This document shows, one piece after another, positions 8,945 through 19,018 of a stretch of 64,000 bases of DNA. The notes under the pieces were generated by a model. It was not told the DNA's origin, ran no database searches, and saw nothing but the letters and a program-made list of their open reading frames with translations. The stretch is taken from NCBI GenBank assembly GCA_023460315.1, contig JAEWQO010000125.1:62001-126000 (forward strand), given 5' to 3'. The position numbers and the translations under genes are program-made. How positions within the stretch are numbered: position 1 is the stretch's first letter; the number at the start of each line of letters is the position of its first letter. This DNA comes from Actinomycetes bacterium (GTDB lineage Bacteria; Actinomycetota; Coriobacteriia; Coriobacteriales; Eggerthellaceae).

Positions 8945-10756
8945 ATGATGGAAACGCTTCTTATGGACATACTCGCCGCAATCAGAGCGGAAGGCAAGCT
9001 GGATGACAAGGCCCTCTCGAAGATCATCCACCAACATGACAAGGGCCTCGCCACAGGCAGCCGCCCTTTTTCAAAGAAGCGGATCCTCCCCTATTATCTC
9101 AAGGTCAAGGAGTCTGATCCCAACCTCTGGAGCACCTGGAACATCGATCCCGAGCTTGAGAAGAAGCTGCTTGAGACCTTGCGCATGAAGCCTCGCCGAA
9201 CCGCTTCGGGAGTCGCGACCATCACGGTGCTGACAAAACCTTGGCCCTGTTCAAGCGCATGCGTCTACTGCCCTAACGACGTGAGGATGCCCAAAAGCTA
9301 TCTGAGCGACGAGCCTGCCTGCCAACGGGCGGAGCGCAATTACTTTGACCCGTATCTCCAGGTGGTGTCGCGCCTGCGGGCCTTGACGCACATGGGCCAT
9401 CCCACCGACAAGATCGAGCTGATCATCCTTGGCGGCACCTGGAGCGACTACCCGCCTTCCTATCAGACATGGTTCGTCTGTGAATTGTTCAGAGCCCTCA
9501 ACGATGGCGGCGAGGCGGAACGCAATGCCCGAGAAAGACGGGCATCCTACCGCCATCACGGCCTCAGCGCTCAAGGGGAAGACCTGAAAAGGCTCGTGGG
9601 CCCTCAGCAGGCCGCCGTCGACGCAGGCCGCCTCACCTACAACCGCGCCATCGACCTTCTCTATGGGGACGCCAGCCCCTGGAAGGACATCGCAAAATGG
9701 CAGACTTCCGACTTTGACGTGCTGGCCAGTCGCCAGCGAGCCAACGAGAGCGCACGGCATCGGGTCGTCGGGCTGGTCGTCGAGACACGGCCCGATGTCA
9801 TCACGGCGGAGGCCCTCATGCTCCTGCGGCGGCTTGGCTGCACCAAGGTGCAAATGGGCGTCCAAAGCTTGGACCCTGCCATTCTCAAGGCGAGCAACCG
9901 TCGCATTGACGTGGAACAGATCGGCAAGGCCTTCGATCTTGCACGCGTGTTCGGATTCAAGATGCACGTGCATGCAATGGTCAACCTGCCCGGATCAACC
10001 CCGGCAAGCGACAAGCGGGACTATGCCCAGCTTGTCTCGGATCCCCGGTTCCTTCCCGACGAGGTGAAACTCTATCCTTGCGTGTTGGTTTCCGGCACGG
10101 CTCTCGGCCAGCTCCACGCTGACGGACGTTGGCAACCCTACCGCGAAGATGACTTGATCGACGTGCTGGCAACCGATCTCACCGCCACTCCTCCCTATAT
10201 GAGAATATCACGTATGATCAGGGACATTTCCGCTCACGACATCGTCGCGGGAAACAGGAAGACCAATCTTCGCCAACTGGTTGAACAGCGGGTGAAGGAA
10301 AAGGGCACACCCATCTCTGAAATTCGCTATCGTGAGATCAGCACGGACGACATCGACCTTGACAAGCTCGACCTCGTGACGCTTTCTTACGAAACGACCG
10401 TGGCCGACGAGCACTTCATGCAATGGGTAACGGCAGAAAACAGGATTGCCGGCTTTCTGCGACTCTCCCTCCCAAGGGAGGAATACCTCCTCCAAAACCA
10501 GAAGGTCCTGCCCATTGGTCCACAAGAAGCCATGATCAGAGAAGTGCATATATATGGCAGAACTTCTGAGCTACACGAAAGCGGCGCGGGCGCACAGCAT
10601 CTCGGTCTCGGCAGAAAGCTGGTGGAGAAGGCCAGCAACCTCGCACGAGACCGAGGCTATCGGTGGATCAATGTCATCAGCTCGGTGGGCACGCGCGGAT
10701 ATTATCGCAAGCTTGGATTTGAGGATCACGGTTTGTATCAGCGCAAAGACCTCTGA
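8945..10756 (+). CDS. elp3: Elp3-family tRNA uridine-34 modification enzyme (radical SAM + GNAT)
   Basis: 603 aa with both Elp3 domains. The radical SAM domain has TKPWPCSSACVYCPND, giving a CX3CX2C cluster at Cys102, Cys106 and Cys109; yeast Elp3 has the same CVYCP with a longer first spacing. It is followed by the family segment RAERNYFDPYLQV and by ELIILGGTWSDYP. The C-terminal GNAT domain (REVHIYGRT, then AQHLGLGRKLVEKA binding acetyl-CoA, and GTRGYYRKLGFEDHGLYQRKDL) is highly Elp3-like. Elp3 attaches a carboxymethyl group to U34 of tRNA. No Shine-Dalgarno precedes the ATGs at 8945, 8948 or 8963, so translation may be leaderless. No other Elongator subunits are present, as expected for bacterial and archaeal Elp3. 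Confidence 0.95.
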   Translation: MMETLLMDILAAIRAEGKLDDKALSKIIHQHDKGLATGSRPFSKKRILPYYLKVKESDPNLWSTWNIDPELEKKLLETLRMKPRRTASGVATITVLTKPWPCSSACVYCPNDVRMPKSYLSDEPACQRAERNYFDPYLQVVSRLRALTHMGHPTDKIELIILGGTWSDYPPSYQTWFVCELFRALNDGGEAERNARERRASYRHHGLSAQGEDLKRLVGPQQAAVDAGRLTYNRAIDLLYGDASPWKDIAKWQTSDFDVLASRQRANESARHRVVGLVVETRPDVITAEALMLLRRLGCTKVQMGVQSLDPAILKASNRRIDVEQIGKAFDLARVFGFKMHVHAMVNLPGSTPASDKRDYAQLVSDPRFLPDEVKLYPCVLVSGTALGQLHADGRWQPYREDDLIDVLATDLTATPPYMRISRMIRDISAHDIVAGNRKTNLRQLVEQRVKEKGTPISEIRYREISTDDIDLDKLDLVTLSYETTVADEHFMQWVTAENRIAGFLRLSLPREEYLLQNQKVLPIGPQEAMIREVHIYGRTSELHESGAGAQHLGLGRKLVEKASNLARDRGYRWINVISSVGTRGYYRKLGFEDHGLYQRKDL

Positions 10757-11075
10757 CACACCCATCTTCGGCAAGGGTGACCACCTCTCGAAAAGCGCGC
10801 CAAGCGCACTGGCGAATCTGCGAGACATGCAGACATGAGGTGGATAGCGGACGATATCTTCCTTTGGCACCCCAACTCTCAAATCAAGCGGAATTCCCCA
10901 GACAGAAAACACCGCAGAAACCTTCCTCGAGAAGAAACCGTCTCCCCCGGCAGCCCGGCCGCCAATCCGGCTCGTTGCAAGCAGAGGCAATTTGGCCAGA
11001 ACCATCTCAACGAGTCCGCCAATGCAGCAGCACCACCATGCTCAAACGGACCGACCCTGCAACCTCCGATGAATC
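10757..11075. other. Intergenic stretch between convergent elp3 and Ser-rich protein gene
   Basis: 319 bp between two converging genes. Frames crossing it lack start signals and family character. No strong hairpin with a T-run was seen. Confidence 0.5.
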
Positions 11076-12140
11076 CTATGAGTGCGCTAAACTGCTGGAG
11101 GTGGTAGAAGACTGTACCGTGGAACCGGAAGATGTTGTTCCCGTCGAAGTCCCGCTAGAAGTCCCAGAAGAAGTCCCTGAAGATCCGTCAGAGGTCCCCG
11201 AAGACCCTTCCGAACCGCCGGTTTCCGTCTTTCCTGATTCAGAAGTGGTCGTGCCGGAGCCAGAGGAGCCCGTTCCTTCCTGAGTGGACCCCGACGAAGA
11301 GCTATTGTCCGATCCCGTTGCACTGCCGGTCGCTCCCTGTGACGACGAAGAGGATGAGTCTTGGGATGACGAGGAGTCCTTCGATGTCGACGAGGAGTCC
11401 TTCGAGGAAGTCCCCGAGGAGCCTTGCGAAGAGTTCTCGCTTGAAGAAGGGGTGGACGTCGAGGAAGCCGTAGTGCCGGGGTCGCTCGACTCGCTTGACG
11501 AAGACGTGTCTGCGGACTGGCTCTGGGTAGCGACAGGCACAAGGGACGCGGCCTTCGTGCCGATTCCCTGCCCCGTGGTCGCCAAGTTGATCACAGCTGC
11601 AGATATCGCGACAGCCACCAAGGCCGAGACCATGGCTATGGCCACAACACGGCGCTGGATCGCCGTCCGGCGCTTACGTGCAGCACGCTCAAGAAGCACC
11701 TTGTTGCCCACATTCGCATTTGCGTCTCCGATACGTGGAGTATGCGAGCAAAGAGAAGTGGCCAGTACGTTCGGCGAAGCCGACCTGAAAGACTGCGTTG
11801 CCGAGGATTCTTCTCGATTCGGGACAGCGGCCGTTTGGCCTTCCGCTTCGGCATGTCCTTGCGCCAAGGCGACCGTGGCATCGTCCGAACAATCGCTCCC
11901 TGGCCGCAAATCGTGCAGCTTTTCTGCGGAGGCGGATAAGAATTTCTTATAGAGCTGCGAGGTGACCGTGGCCACAATCGAACCGACGGCGACTCCAATC
12001 ACCGAGCCGGCAATGCCTATCTGGGAAGCCAGCAGCATGGAAGTGACGGCCGCAAGAGCGCCTGAGGCCACCTGAGCGACCGACAAATCATCAAACAATT
12101 TGCCTGTCTTTTTCCTGATGTTGTTTTCAGCCTGCGTCAT
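11076..12140 (-). CDS. Membrane-anchored protein with long Ser/Thr/Gly-rich C-terminal tail
   Basis: Starting at ATG 12140 (AGGG upstream) gives 354 aa; the frame is open to 12290 but without a better start. The N-terminal part has a Gly/Ala-rich hydrophobic hairpin (QIGIAGSVIGVAVGSIVATV), then a charged cytoplasmic-looking linker of about 100 residues. A single membrane span follows (VVAIAMVSALVAVAISAAVINLA), then about 140 residues almost entirely Ser, Thr, Gly, Asp and Glu (e.g. TSSKDSSSTSKDSSSSQDSS), presumably outside the cell. Such tails act as flexible cell-wall spanners or glycosylation targets. Opposite-strand frames over this gene are Glu/Pro-rich shadows. No family or function is recognised. 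Confidence 0.72.
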   Translation of the reverse strand: MTQAENNIRKKTGKLFDDLSVAQVASGALAAVTSMLLASQIGIAGSVIGVAVGSIVATVTSQLYKKFLSASAEKLHDLRPGSDCSDDATVALAQGHAEAEGQTAAVPNREESSATQSFRSASPNVLATSLCSHTPRIGDANANVGNKVLLERAARKRRTAIQRRVVAIAMVSALVAVAISAAVINLATTGQGIGTKAASLVPVATQSQSADTSSSSESSDPGTTASSTSTPSSSENSSQGSSGTSSKDSSSTSKDSSSSQDSSSSSSQGATGSATGSDNSSSSGSTQEGTGSSGSGTTTSESGKTETGGSEGSSGTSDGSSGTSSGTSSGTSTGTTSSGSTVQSSTTSSSLAHS

Positions 12141-12319
12141 GTGCATCCCTGTTGCTCTAAGTGTCTTCCGGGCATCTTTTTCCCTTCGAACATACAACAG
12201 ACAGACCAGAAAAGCCACCCTCTGCGCAAAGGTCTCAGAGTGGACACAAGGCATTCGCAATTGCTCCGCAATTGGCAGGCCGAAAGACACTCAGCCGGCC
12301 AATTGCGACCGATTTCTTC

Positions 12320-12508
12320 CTATGATTCCGCATCCATCTTGACAAACAAATTGCACTTGCAAATGCCCTCGCCCACGAATTCGTCGCAGGGGCAGAGCGT
12401 GGTGTCGTCCACGTTCACACGACACGGGCAGTGCCCCTCTTTTTTCAAGATGCCCTTGATGATGCCCGCCACGTAATCAGCGTCTTGATTGAGTCGGTAA
12501 CCTTTCAT
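12320..12508 (-). CDS. Mini ferredoxin:thioredoxin reductase catalytic-domain protein
   Basis: 62 aa with six cysteines in three CxC pairs: CPC (27-29), CPC (39-41), CKC (50-52), spaced CPC-X9-CPC-X8-CKC. Plant-type ferredoxin:thioredoxin reductase catalytic subunits have CPC-X16-CPC-X8-CHC, binding a 4Fe-4S cluster beside a redox-active disulfide. The pattern, the LCPCDEF wording and CKCNLF match that family, but the first loop is 7 residues shorter. It probably reduces a thioredoxin-like partner using ferredoxin electrons. No thioredoxin or variable subunit gene is adjacent. Confidence 0.75.
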   Translation of the reverse strand: MKGYRLNQDADYVAGIIKGILKKEGHCPCRVNVDDTTLCPCDEFVGEGICKCNLFVKMDAES

Positions 12509-13823
12509 GGCCTATGCCTCCCGTCTGTATCGGATGCAACCATCCGATCGATCCGTCAAAACCCAGTTTCACCTTCTGAATGCGGTAACATCCGCAGAGC
12601 CCCTTGCCCGGCATGCCGCCTTCGATCCGTCCCGGCGAAACCGTGTCTATACTATCAAATGGAGGCAGGCTATGGACACCTCGTTTGCAAGGGATGCCAT
12701 ACGGTTGATGGACAAGCGGCGTCATGCAGCCCAAAAATCGTGCGGAACCAATTGAATCCTGCTGTTTATTTGCCCAAAATGACACTGATCCAAACCAGTT
12801 GAGGATATTCGAAAATCACGTACCAATTGTTGATTGATGCATGATCCGGTTCTTTGCCGCCGAACGCCACAAACCAATACCCTATGCCACCTTGTCGTTG
12901 CATTGGTCGGCATGCTCAGCGAAGACGACAGCGCCCGCAATGGACACCGGGAGTGAGAACTTGTGACAAGCTCCGGAGAAATCACGATGGGAGTTCCGAA
13001 GCTGCCCGTCGAAACCTGTCCCAATGACATGATTGAATGCTACTCGCACACGGGCAGAACCGTGACTGGCGCTGGTACGAACACGTATTCCAGCAGTGCA
13101 TTCGCCCACAAGATCGAAAGGACTTCAAACAGACTAGGTGCCAAAAGACAAGCGCTGGCCAGGTGAGCCGAATCCACCCGACACCCGACGAGAAGACAGC
13201 GGACCTGCAAGACCAGGTTCTCGCCAACTCGAAACTTCCCTGCCTATGGGATCGACGCGACTCATCTAGGATCAGAAACGATGGGCACGTTGCGTCCATG
13301 ACCATTGCGGCCGTAACCGGCCATGGCAAGAAGGGCTCCTATCGATTCATGGCATTCAACGTCATCGACACGAAAGCTTGCAGATTTTAGGATATCTTTC
13401 CTCAAGGATCGAGAACTCGCGGAACCCATGATATCTGCTGTGCGATATTCGATGCCCCTTAAGGGTTGAGGCGGAAAATAGGCGATGCTTCCCAGGGTCG
13501 GCATGGCAGCACCTTATCGTCCATCTGAAACGAAATGTCTGTTCGACTCTCAAAACAAAACAACAACGCGCCGTGCCAGCAAGACGCTTCGGGTGAAATT
13601 CAGGAGAGTCGATTGTGCTACAGCACATAAGGCCTGCCATGGCATAATCGAGAAACCGATCGATTCGATAGCCGATCTTCGCAAGGATCGGGCAAAGTCA
13701 ATATAGCCAACCAAAGGCATCCGCCAAAGGACCATGAGAGTGATGGCTGCGACAATGAAGTCAGTAAGCTACGCAAGGAGGGCCATGCAGGATTCGATGA
13801 CGCATAGACAGTGATTCTAGGAC
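12509..13823. other. 1.3-kb gene-free stretch at the leader-distal end of the CRISPR array
   Basis: About 1.3 kb in which all frames are short, overlap on both strands, lack ribosome sites and resemble no protein family. No repeats like those of the array, no tRNA cloverleaf and no clear hairpin-T-run terminator were seen. It may be degraded sequence or simply a spacer region; I see nothing in it that can be annotated. Confidence 0.5.
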
Positions 13824-16800
13824 GTTTCAATCCACGCGTCCGCGAGGGACGCGACTGTATTTCCATTCCAACAGGCGGCTCTGTCCCTAGTTTCAATCCA
13901 CGCGTCCGCGAGGGACGCGACCGCACAACGCGAAACGCGACGATCCTCCTGCCTGTTTCAATCCACGCGTCCGCGAGGGACGCGACTGCAAAAGCTGCTC
14001 GACCACGCCGAGGAATTGACCGGTTTCAATCCACGCGTCCGCGAGGGACGCGACCAACGAGACGGTTTTGCATTGGCACACACCAAAGTTTCAATCCACG
14101 CGTCCGCGAGGGACCCGACAAGGTTCGGTAAACTCGGCAAAGGGCGCTTGGGAGTTTCAATCCACGCGTCCGCGAGGGACGCGACATTACCTACACGATC
14201 AATCTCAACGGCGAGCGTCAGTTTCAATCCACGCGTCCGCGAGGGACGCGACGCCAGCCGCGACCGCTGGGCAATATATGTGGACTAGTTTCAATCCACG
14301 CGTCCGCGAGGGACGCGACAAGTAAAAATGGAAATCGAGATCAAGACATCAGGTTTCAATCCACGCGTCCGCGAGGGACGCGACTTCAGCTCGCCCCATA
14401 TATCGACAACCTGGAGAAGTTTCAATCCACGCGTCCGCGAGGGACGCGACTTGGACATATCCACTCCCTGGATATCTCCAACGCATTGTTTCAATCCACG
14501 CGTCCGCGAGGGACGCGACAAGCATTCAGCAAGGCATATCTTGAGGAGACCAAGTTTCAATCCACGCGTCCGCGAGGGACGCGACTAGGGGACATTGTCC
14601 CCCCTGGTGTCCCGACTGGTTTCAATCCACGCGTCCGCGAGGGACGCGACCCCTGCCAATCAAAGCAAGGGGAAGTGTTTGGAAGTTTCAATCCACGCGT
14701 CCGCGAGGGACGCGACTTAAAATCATGAGTCGTCATTGTCCTCTGATAAAGTTTCAATCCACGCGTCCGCGAGGGACGCGACGATGGGCCGTCGGGATGG
14801 GCATCATCAGGTCAGGTTTCAATCCACGCGTCCGCGAGGGACGCGACATGGGTGCAGGGTTGGGACGGCTACGTAAAGCTGTTTCAATCCACGCGTCCGC
14901 GAGGGACGCGACCATCGCATATGAGCGCATCATACTTTGAGTAGGGGTTTCAATCCACGCGTCCGCGAGGGACGCGACACATGTAAAGCCGCTCTCGACC
15001 ATGGGGGAGCTGTTTCAATCCACGCGTCCGCGAGGGACGCGACCACGTCTGGGTGGTCAACAACCGCCCCGACTTGGATTTCAATCCACGCGTCCGCGAG
15101 GGACGCGACGCCTTATGTGATGGCCTCCTATTTCATCGCGATAAAGTTTCAATCCACGCGTCCGCGAGGGACGCGACATTTTCTCGGCCCTTGCAAGCGC
15201 CCGTGGAAAGATGTTTCAATCCACGCGTCCGCGAGGGACGCGACTGGGAAATTTCGCACCAAATAAATCATACTGCTTGTTTCAATCCACGCGTCCGCGA
15301 GGGACGCGACCCCTGCCGGCAAAGTTCCAACCGTTCTCGACTGGTTTCAATCCACGCGTCCGCGAGGGACGCGACAAGCCCATCGGCATCGAATACTGCC
15401 GGGCGTTTTCGTTTCAATCCACGCGTCCGCGAGGGACGCGACGGTCGGGGTTTTCGATCTCGCTCCATGCCTTGGCGTTTCAATCCACGCGTCCGCGAGG
15501 GACGCGACATGGTATCGCATATATAGGCAGACCACATTACGATGTTTCAATCCACGCGTCCGCGAGGGACGCGACTGGATCGCCGCCCATGCCGCAAGGA
15601 CGGCATTGCGTTTCAATCCACGCGTCCGCGAGGGACGCGACGCCGAAATTGCGCACCTCTGTGGCTTCATCCCCGTTTCAATCCACGCGTCCGCGAGGGA
15701 CGCGACTCCGATCCGATGGAGTACACCTGCCCCGGTATCTTGGTTTCAATCCACGCGTCCGCGAGGGACGCGACGCCGCATTCCACGCGCTCGAAAGAGC
15801 CTCAGCCAGTTTCAATCCACGCGTCCGCGAGGGACGCGACTATGATGCCGACGATTGCCATTGATGTTTTGAAAGTTTCAATCCACGCGTCCGCGAGGGA
15901 CGCGACCTCGCCAGTCTCGCTAACGGTCGGAGTTGCGTTGAGGTTTCAATCCACGCGTCCGCGAGGGACGCGACTCTTTTTTTCGTATCTTTGCTTTCCG
16001 TCAGACTTAGTTTCAATCCACGCGTCCGCGAGGGACGCGACCCAGGCCGCAAAGGCCCAGAAGGCGCTCGAGATGTTTCAATCCACGCGTCCGCGAGGGA
16101 CGCGACGACGGAAGAAGGGTGGTGGAGCGGAATGCTGATGTTTCAATCCACGCGTCCGCGAGGGACGCGACGAGGTCTTGCACCGACGCTGCTTAACCGA
16201 CATGGAAGTTTCAATCCACGCGTCCGCGAGGGACGCGACCCACATCGTGCCAAAGGGCATGGGCGGGGGATCGTTTCAATCCACGCGTCCGCGAGGGACG
16301 CGACTCGGATACCCGATCCCCACCGGGGCCGAGTACATCGGTTTCAATCCACGCGTCCGCGAGGGACGCGACCTCCGAAGCCGAGGGCAAGCGACGCACC
16401 GACGAAGTTTCAATCCACGCGTCCGCGAGGGACGCGACAGAGTTAGACAATTTAGATCCTTCCGGGGACAAGTTTCAATCCACGCGTCCGCGAGGGACGC
16501 GACATTGCGTCACCGGTGACAGTCACATCGTCCGCTACGTTTCAATCCACGCGTCCGCGAGGGACGCGACGCTCCACCTACTGCTACAGCATTCGGGGAC
16601 TTCATGTTTCAATCCACGCGTCCGCGAGGGACGCGACCGTAAGGATCCCCACATCATCATTGGTGATAGCTTCGTTTCAATCCACGCGTCCGCGAGGGAC
16701 GCGACTGAGTCTATTGGAGTCTCCAGCCTGTCTGCTACAGTTTCAATCCACGCGTCCGCGAGGGACGCGACGCTCATATCACTCAGGCAATTGGTCTTCA

Positions 16801-18573
16801 CATGGTTTCAATCCACGCGTCCGCGAGGGACGCGACTCTCAAGACAACCTTGGCAAGAAGTCCACTCCGAAGTTTCAATCCACGCGTCCGCGAGGGACGC
16901 GACCAGGAGATCATAGATGGATTCATGGGGGACAACAAGTTTCAATCCACGCGTCCGCGAGGGACGCGACGACGAGATCGACGGTCTTTCGAGCAGTGCC
17001 TCGGACACGTTTCAATCCACGCGTCCGCGAGGGACGCGACCGGGTGGTGTGCGCTCTATGACTGCCCAGATGCCGTTTCAATCCACGCGTCCGCGAGGGA
17101 CGCGACTCGGCTTCAAGCTCAAGTACGCCGACCAGTTCGTGTTTCAATCCACGCGTCCGCGAGGGACGCGACGTTCAATGACTTCGATGTCTTCGATCTA
17201 CTTGGGGTTTCAATCCACGCGTCCGCGAGGGACGCGACTGCGGCACCAAGGTGGTGACGGTGCCTGCCGGGGAGTTTCAATCCACGCGTCCGCGAGGGAC
17301 GCGACGCAGGAGACTTTCGGCGAGGCCGCCGCAGGGGCGTTTCAATCCACGCGTCCGCGAGGGACGCGACCGCTGCATGTCTACAAGGCAGGCGTCGAGT
17401 TAACCGGTTTCAATCCACGCGTCCGCGAGGGACGCGACTCGTCGGAGACGGGAGCTACATCCTCTCGGGATGCGTTTCAATCCACGCGTCCGCGAGGGAC
17501 GCGACGCTTCACGCTCCACGCAGGCGTGACGCTTTCGGTGTTTCAATCCACGCGTCCGCGAGGGACGCGACCCAAGGTGGCTTCGGCAAGCTATCTGGGC
17601 TAGGCGGTTTCAATCCACGCGTCCGCGAGGGACGCGACCTTCATTAGCTACAACAAAAGACAAAGGTACAGGAGTTTCAATCCACGCGTCCGCGAGGGAC
17701 GCGACCAATGGACAGATGGCCACTATTCCTACTCAACAAGGTTTCAATCCACGCGTCCGCGAGGGACGCGACTCACCCCGGAGGAAATGCCTCTCCTGTC
17801 TGAGGAGTTTCAATCCACGCGTCCGCGAGGGACGCGACAGCGGTCATGGCAGAGAAGATCGACACCCTCTCGTTTCAATCCACGCGTCCGCGAGGGACGC
17901 GACACGACGAGCCTCAATGCGGTCGATGTGACGTTTGCGTTTCAATCCACGCGTCCGCGAGGGACGCGACGAGCACGATCCGCCTGCTGCGGGCACGGAG
18001 TACGAGTTTCAATCCACGCGTCCGCGAGGGACGCGACTTTTGGTTCGTCCTTACCCATCCGCTCGAAGTCGGTTTCAATCCACGCGTCCGCGAGGGACGC
18101 GACCCGCAATAAATCTCGACGTGGCAGAGATAGGCGTTGTTTCAATCCACGCGTCCGCGAGGGACGCGACGCTGGGCCAATGACGTTGTGATCTGCGAAC
18201 GGCTGTTTCAATCCACGCGTCCGCGAGGGACGCGACTGGCCCCGGCCTCTTTAGCGCGTGGGTCGCCTTTGCGGTTTCAATCCACGCGTCCGCGAGGGAC
18301 GCGACCCATCGTGGCGATACGTCTTGCCGACCTCGAACTGTTTCAATCCACGCGTCCGCGAGGGACGCGACGTGGGTGGATGAGATCGATATGTCCGACG
18401 ACGAGAAGTTTCAATCCACGCGTCCGCGAGGGACGCGACTCCAAAGATCGCCCAGAAATCTTATGGCGAGAAGTTTCAATCCACGCGTCCGCGAGGGACG
18501 CGACGCGCGAGGGAGGCTGACATCAAGGGGGCAAGCAAGCGGTTTCAATCCACGCGTCCGCGAGGGACGCGAC
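13824..18573 (-). CRISPR. Type I-C CRISPR array, 72 repeats and 71 spacers
   Basis: A 32-bp repeat is present 72 times by hand count. Plus-strand reading starts GTTTCAATCCACGCGTCC and ends GAGGGACGCGAC. Starts run from 13824 to 18542, with spacers of about 33-37 bp. On the minus strand the repeat ends in GGATTGAAAC, as in type I-C, and folds CGCGTCC/GGACGCG (7 bp, 5-nt loop), leaving the 11-nt TGGATTGAAAC expected as the Cas5-generated 5' handle. So transcription is leftward from the cas2 side. Only two variant repeats were noticed: one at 14088 (one base in the stem) and one at 15078 (last handle base). No duplicated spacer was seen. Plus-strand ORFs here (FNPRVREGRD..., SIHASARDAT...) are repeat artefacts. 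Confidence 0.99.
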
Positions 18574-18724
18574 TGTCAAAATATGCACTATAGCGCATAT
18601 AAAATAGATAGTATGCAAATATCAAGGTGCCCGCTACTATTGAGATGAAATCAAACGCAAGAATCTAGTCATCCCGTGCGCGAACCACATGAACGATCAA
18701 GCATAGCTTCATGTTCGCGCAGAG
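18574..18724 (-). promoter_or_regulatory. CRISPR leader with candidate array promoter
   Basis: An AT-rich 151-bp stretch between the array and cas2, at the correct end for a minus-strand array. On the minus strand TTGATA (18625-18620), an 18-nt spacer and TATATG (18601-18596) form a plausible promoter just before the first repeat. An inverted repeat ATATGC-N8-GCATAT (18581-18600) lies 7 bp from the first repeat and could help position Cas1-Cas2. Confidence 0.6.
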
Positions 18725-19015
18725 CTATATGCATAAAAAACCTTCGGGGTCATAGGTTTCTTTGGCACCGTAGTTTTCAACTTTTCGATGCCAGTTTTTT
18801 CCAAGATTATATAAGCGAAGGCTGTCCTTGGTTGTATCGATCTCTTTCAATAAATCGTGCTTCAATAACTCATACTGCGCCGGATCCAGCAAGCATTCAA
18901 AAACAGAATTTTGCACTCGCTGCCCATGCTTCACACACAACTTCGCGACACGGCGAAGGCGTCGCTCCCCAGCAACATCCTTTGTTGATACGTCATAAGT
19001 AACAAGCACATACAT
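18725..19015 (-). CDS. cas2: CRISPR-associated endonuclease Cas2
   Basis: 96 aa, typical of I-C Cas2. It begins MYVLVTYDVSTKD, the ferredoxin-like beta strand with the conserved Asp, followed by RRLRRVAKLCVKHGQRVQNSVFEC, the family dimer-core signature. Cas2 is the structural centre of the Cas1-Cas2 integrase that inserts new spacers. It begins 3 nt after the cas1 stop and is the last gene before the leader, the canonical I-C position. Confidence 0.98.
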   Translation of the reverse strand: MYVLVTYDVSTKDVAGERRLRRVAKLCVKHGQRVQNSVFECLLDPAQYELLKHDLLKEIDTTKDSLRLYNLGKNWHRKVENYGAKETYDPEGFLCI

Positions 19016-19018
19016 GAG

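Noticed and set aside
10571..11005. 144-codon minus frame overlapping the end of elp3
   Set aside because: Its 3' half is antisense to the conserved GNAT domain of elp3 and it has no family character.
10777..11952. Glu/Pro-rich and Asp/Glu-rich plus-strand frames opposite the Ser-rich protein
   Set aside because: They are the antisense of the Ser/Thr-rich tail codons. The minus frame has a start signal, membrane segments and a continuous protein character.
13824..18573. Self-targeting spacers or duplicates within the array
   Set aside because: Scanning by eye found neither a duplicated spacer nor an obvious match within the window; without a search against the full genome no claim can be made.
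13811..18648. Many open frames on both strands across the array (proteins repeating FNPRVREGRD, SIHASARDAT, FQSTRPRGTR, SRPSRTRGLK, VASLADAWIET)
   Set aside because: They are translations of the 32-bp CRISPR repeat in different frames with spacer sequence between; no start signals and no conserved protein.
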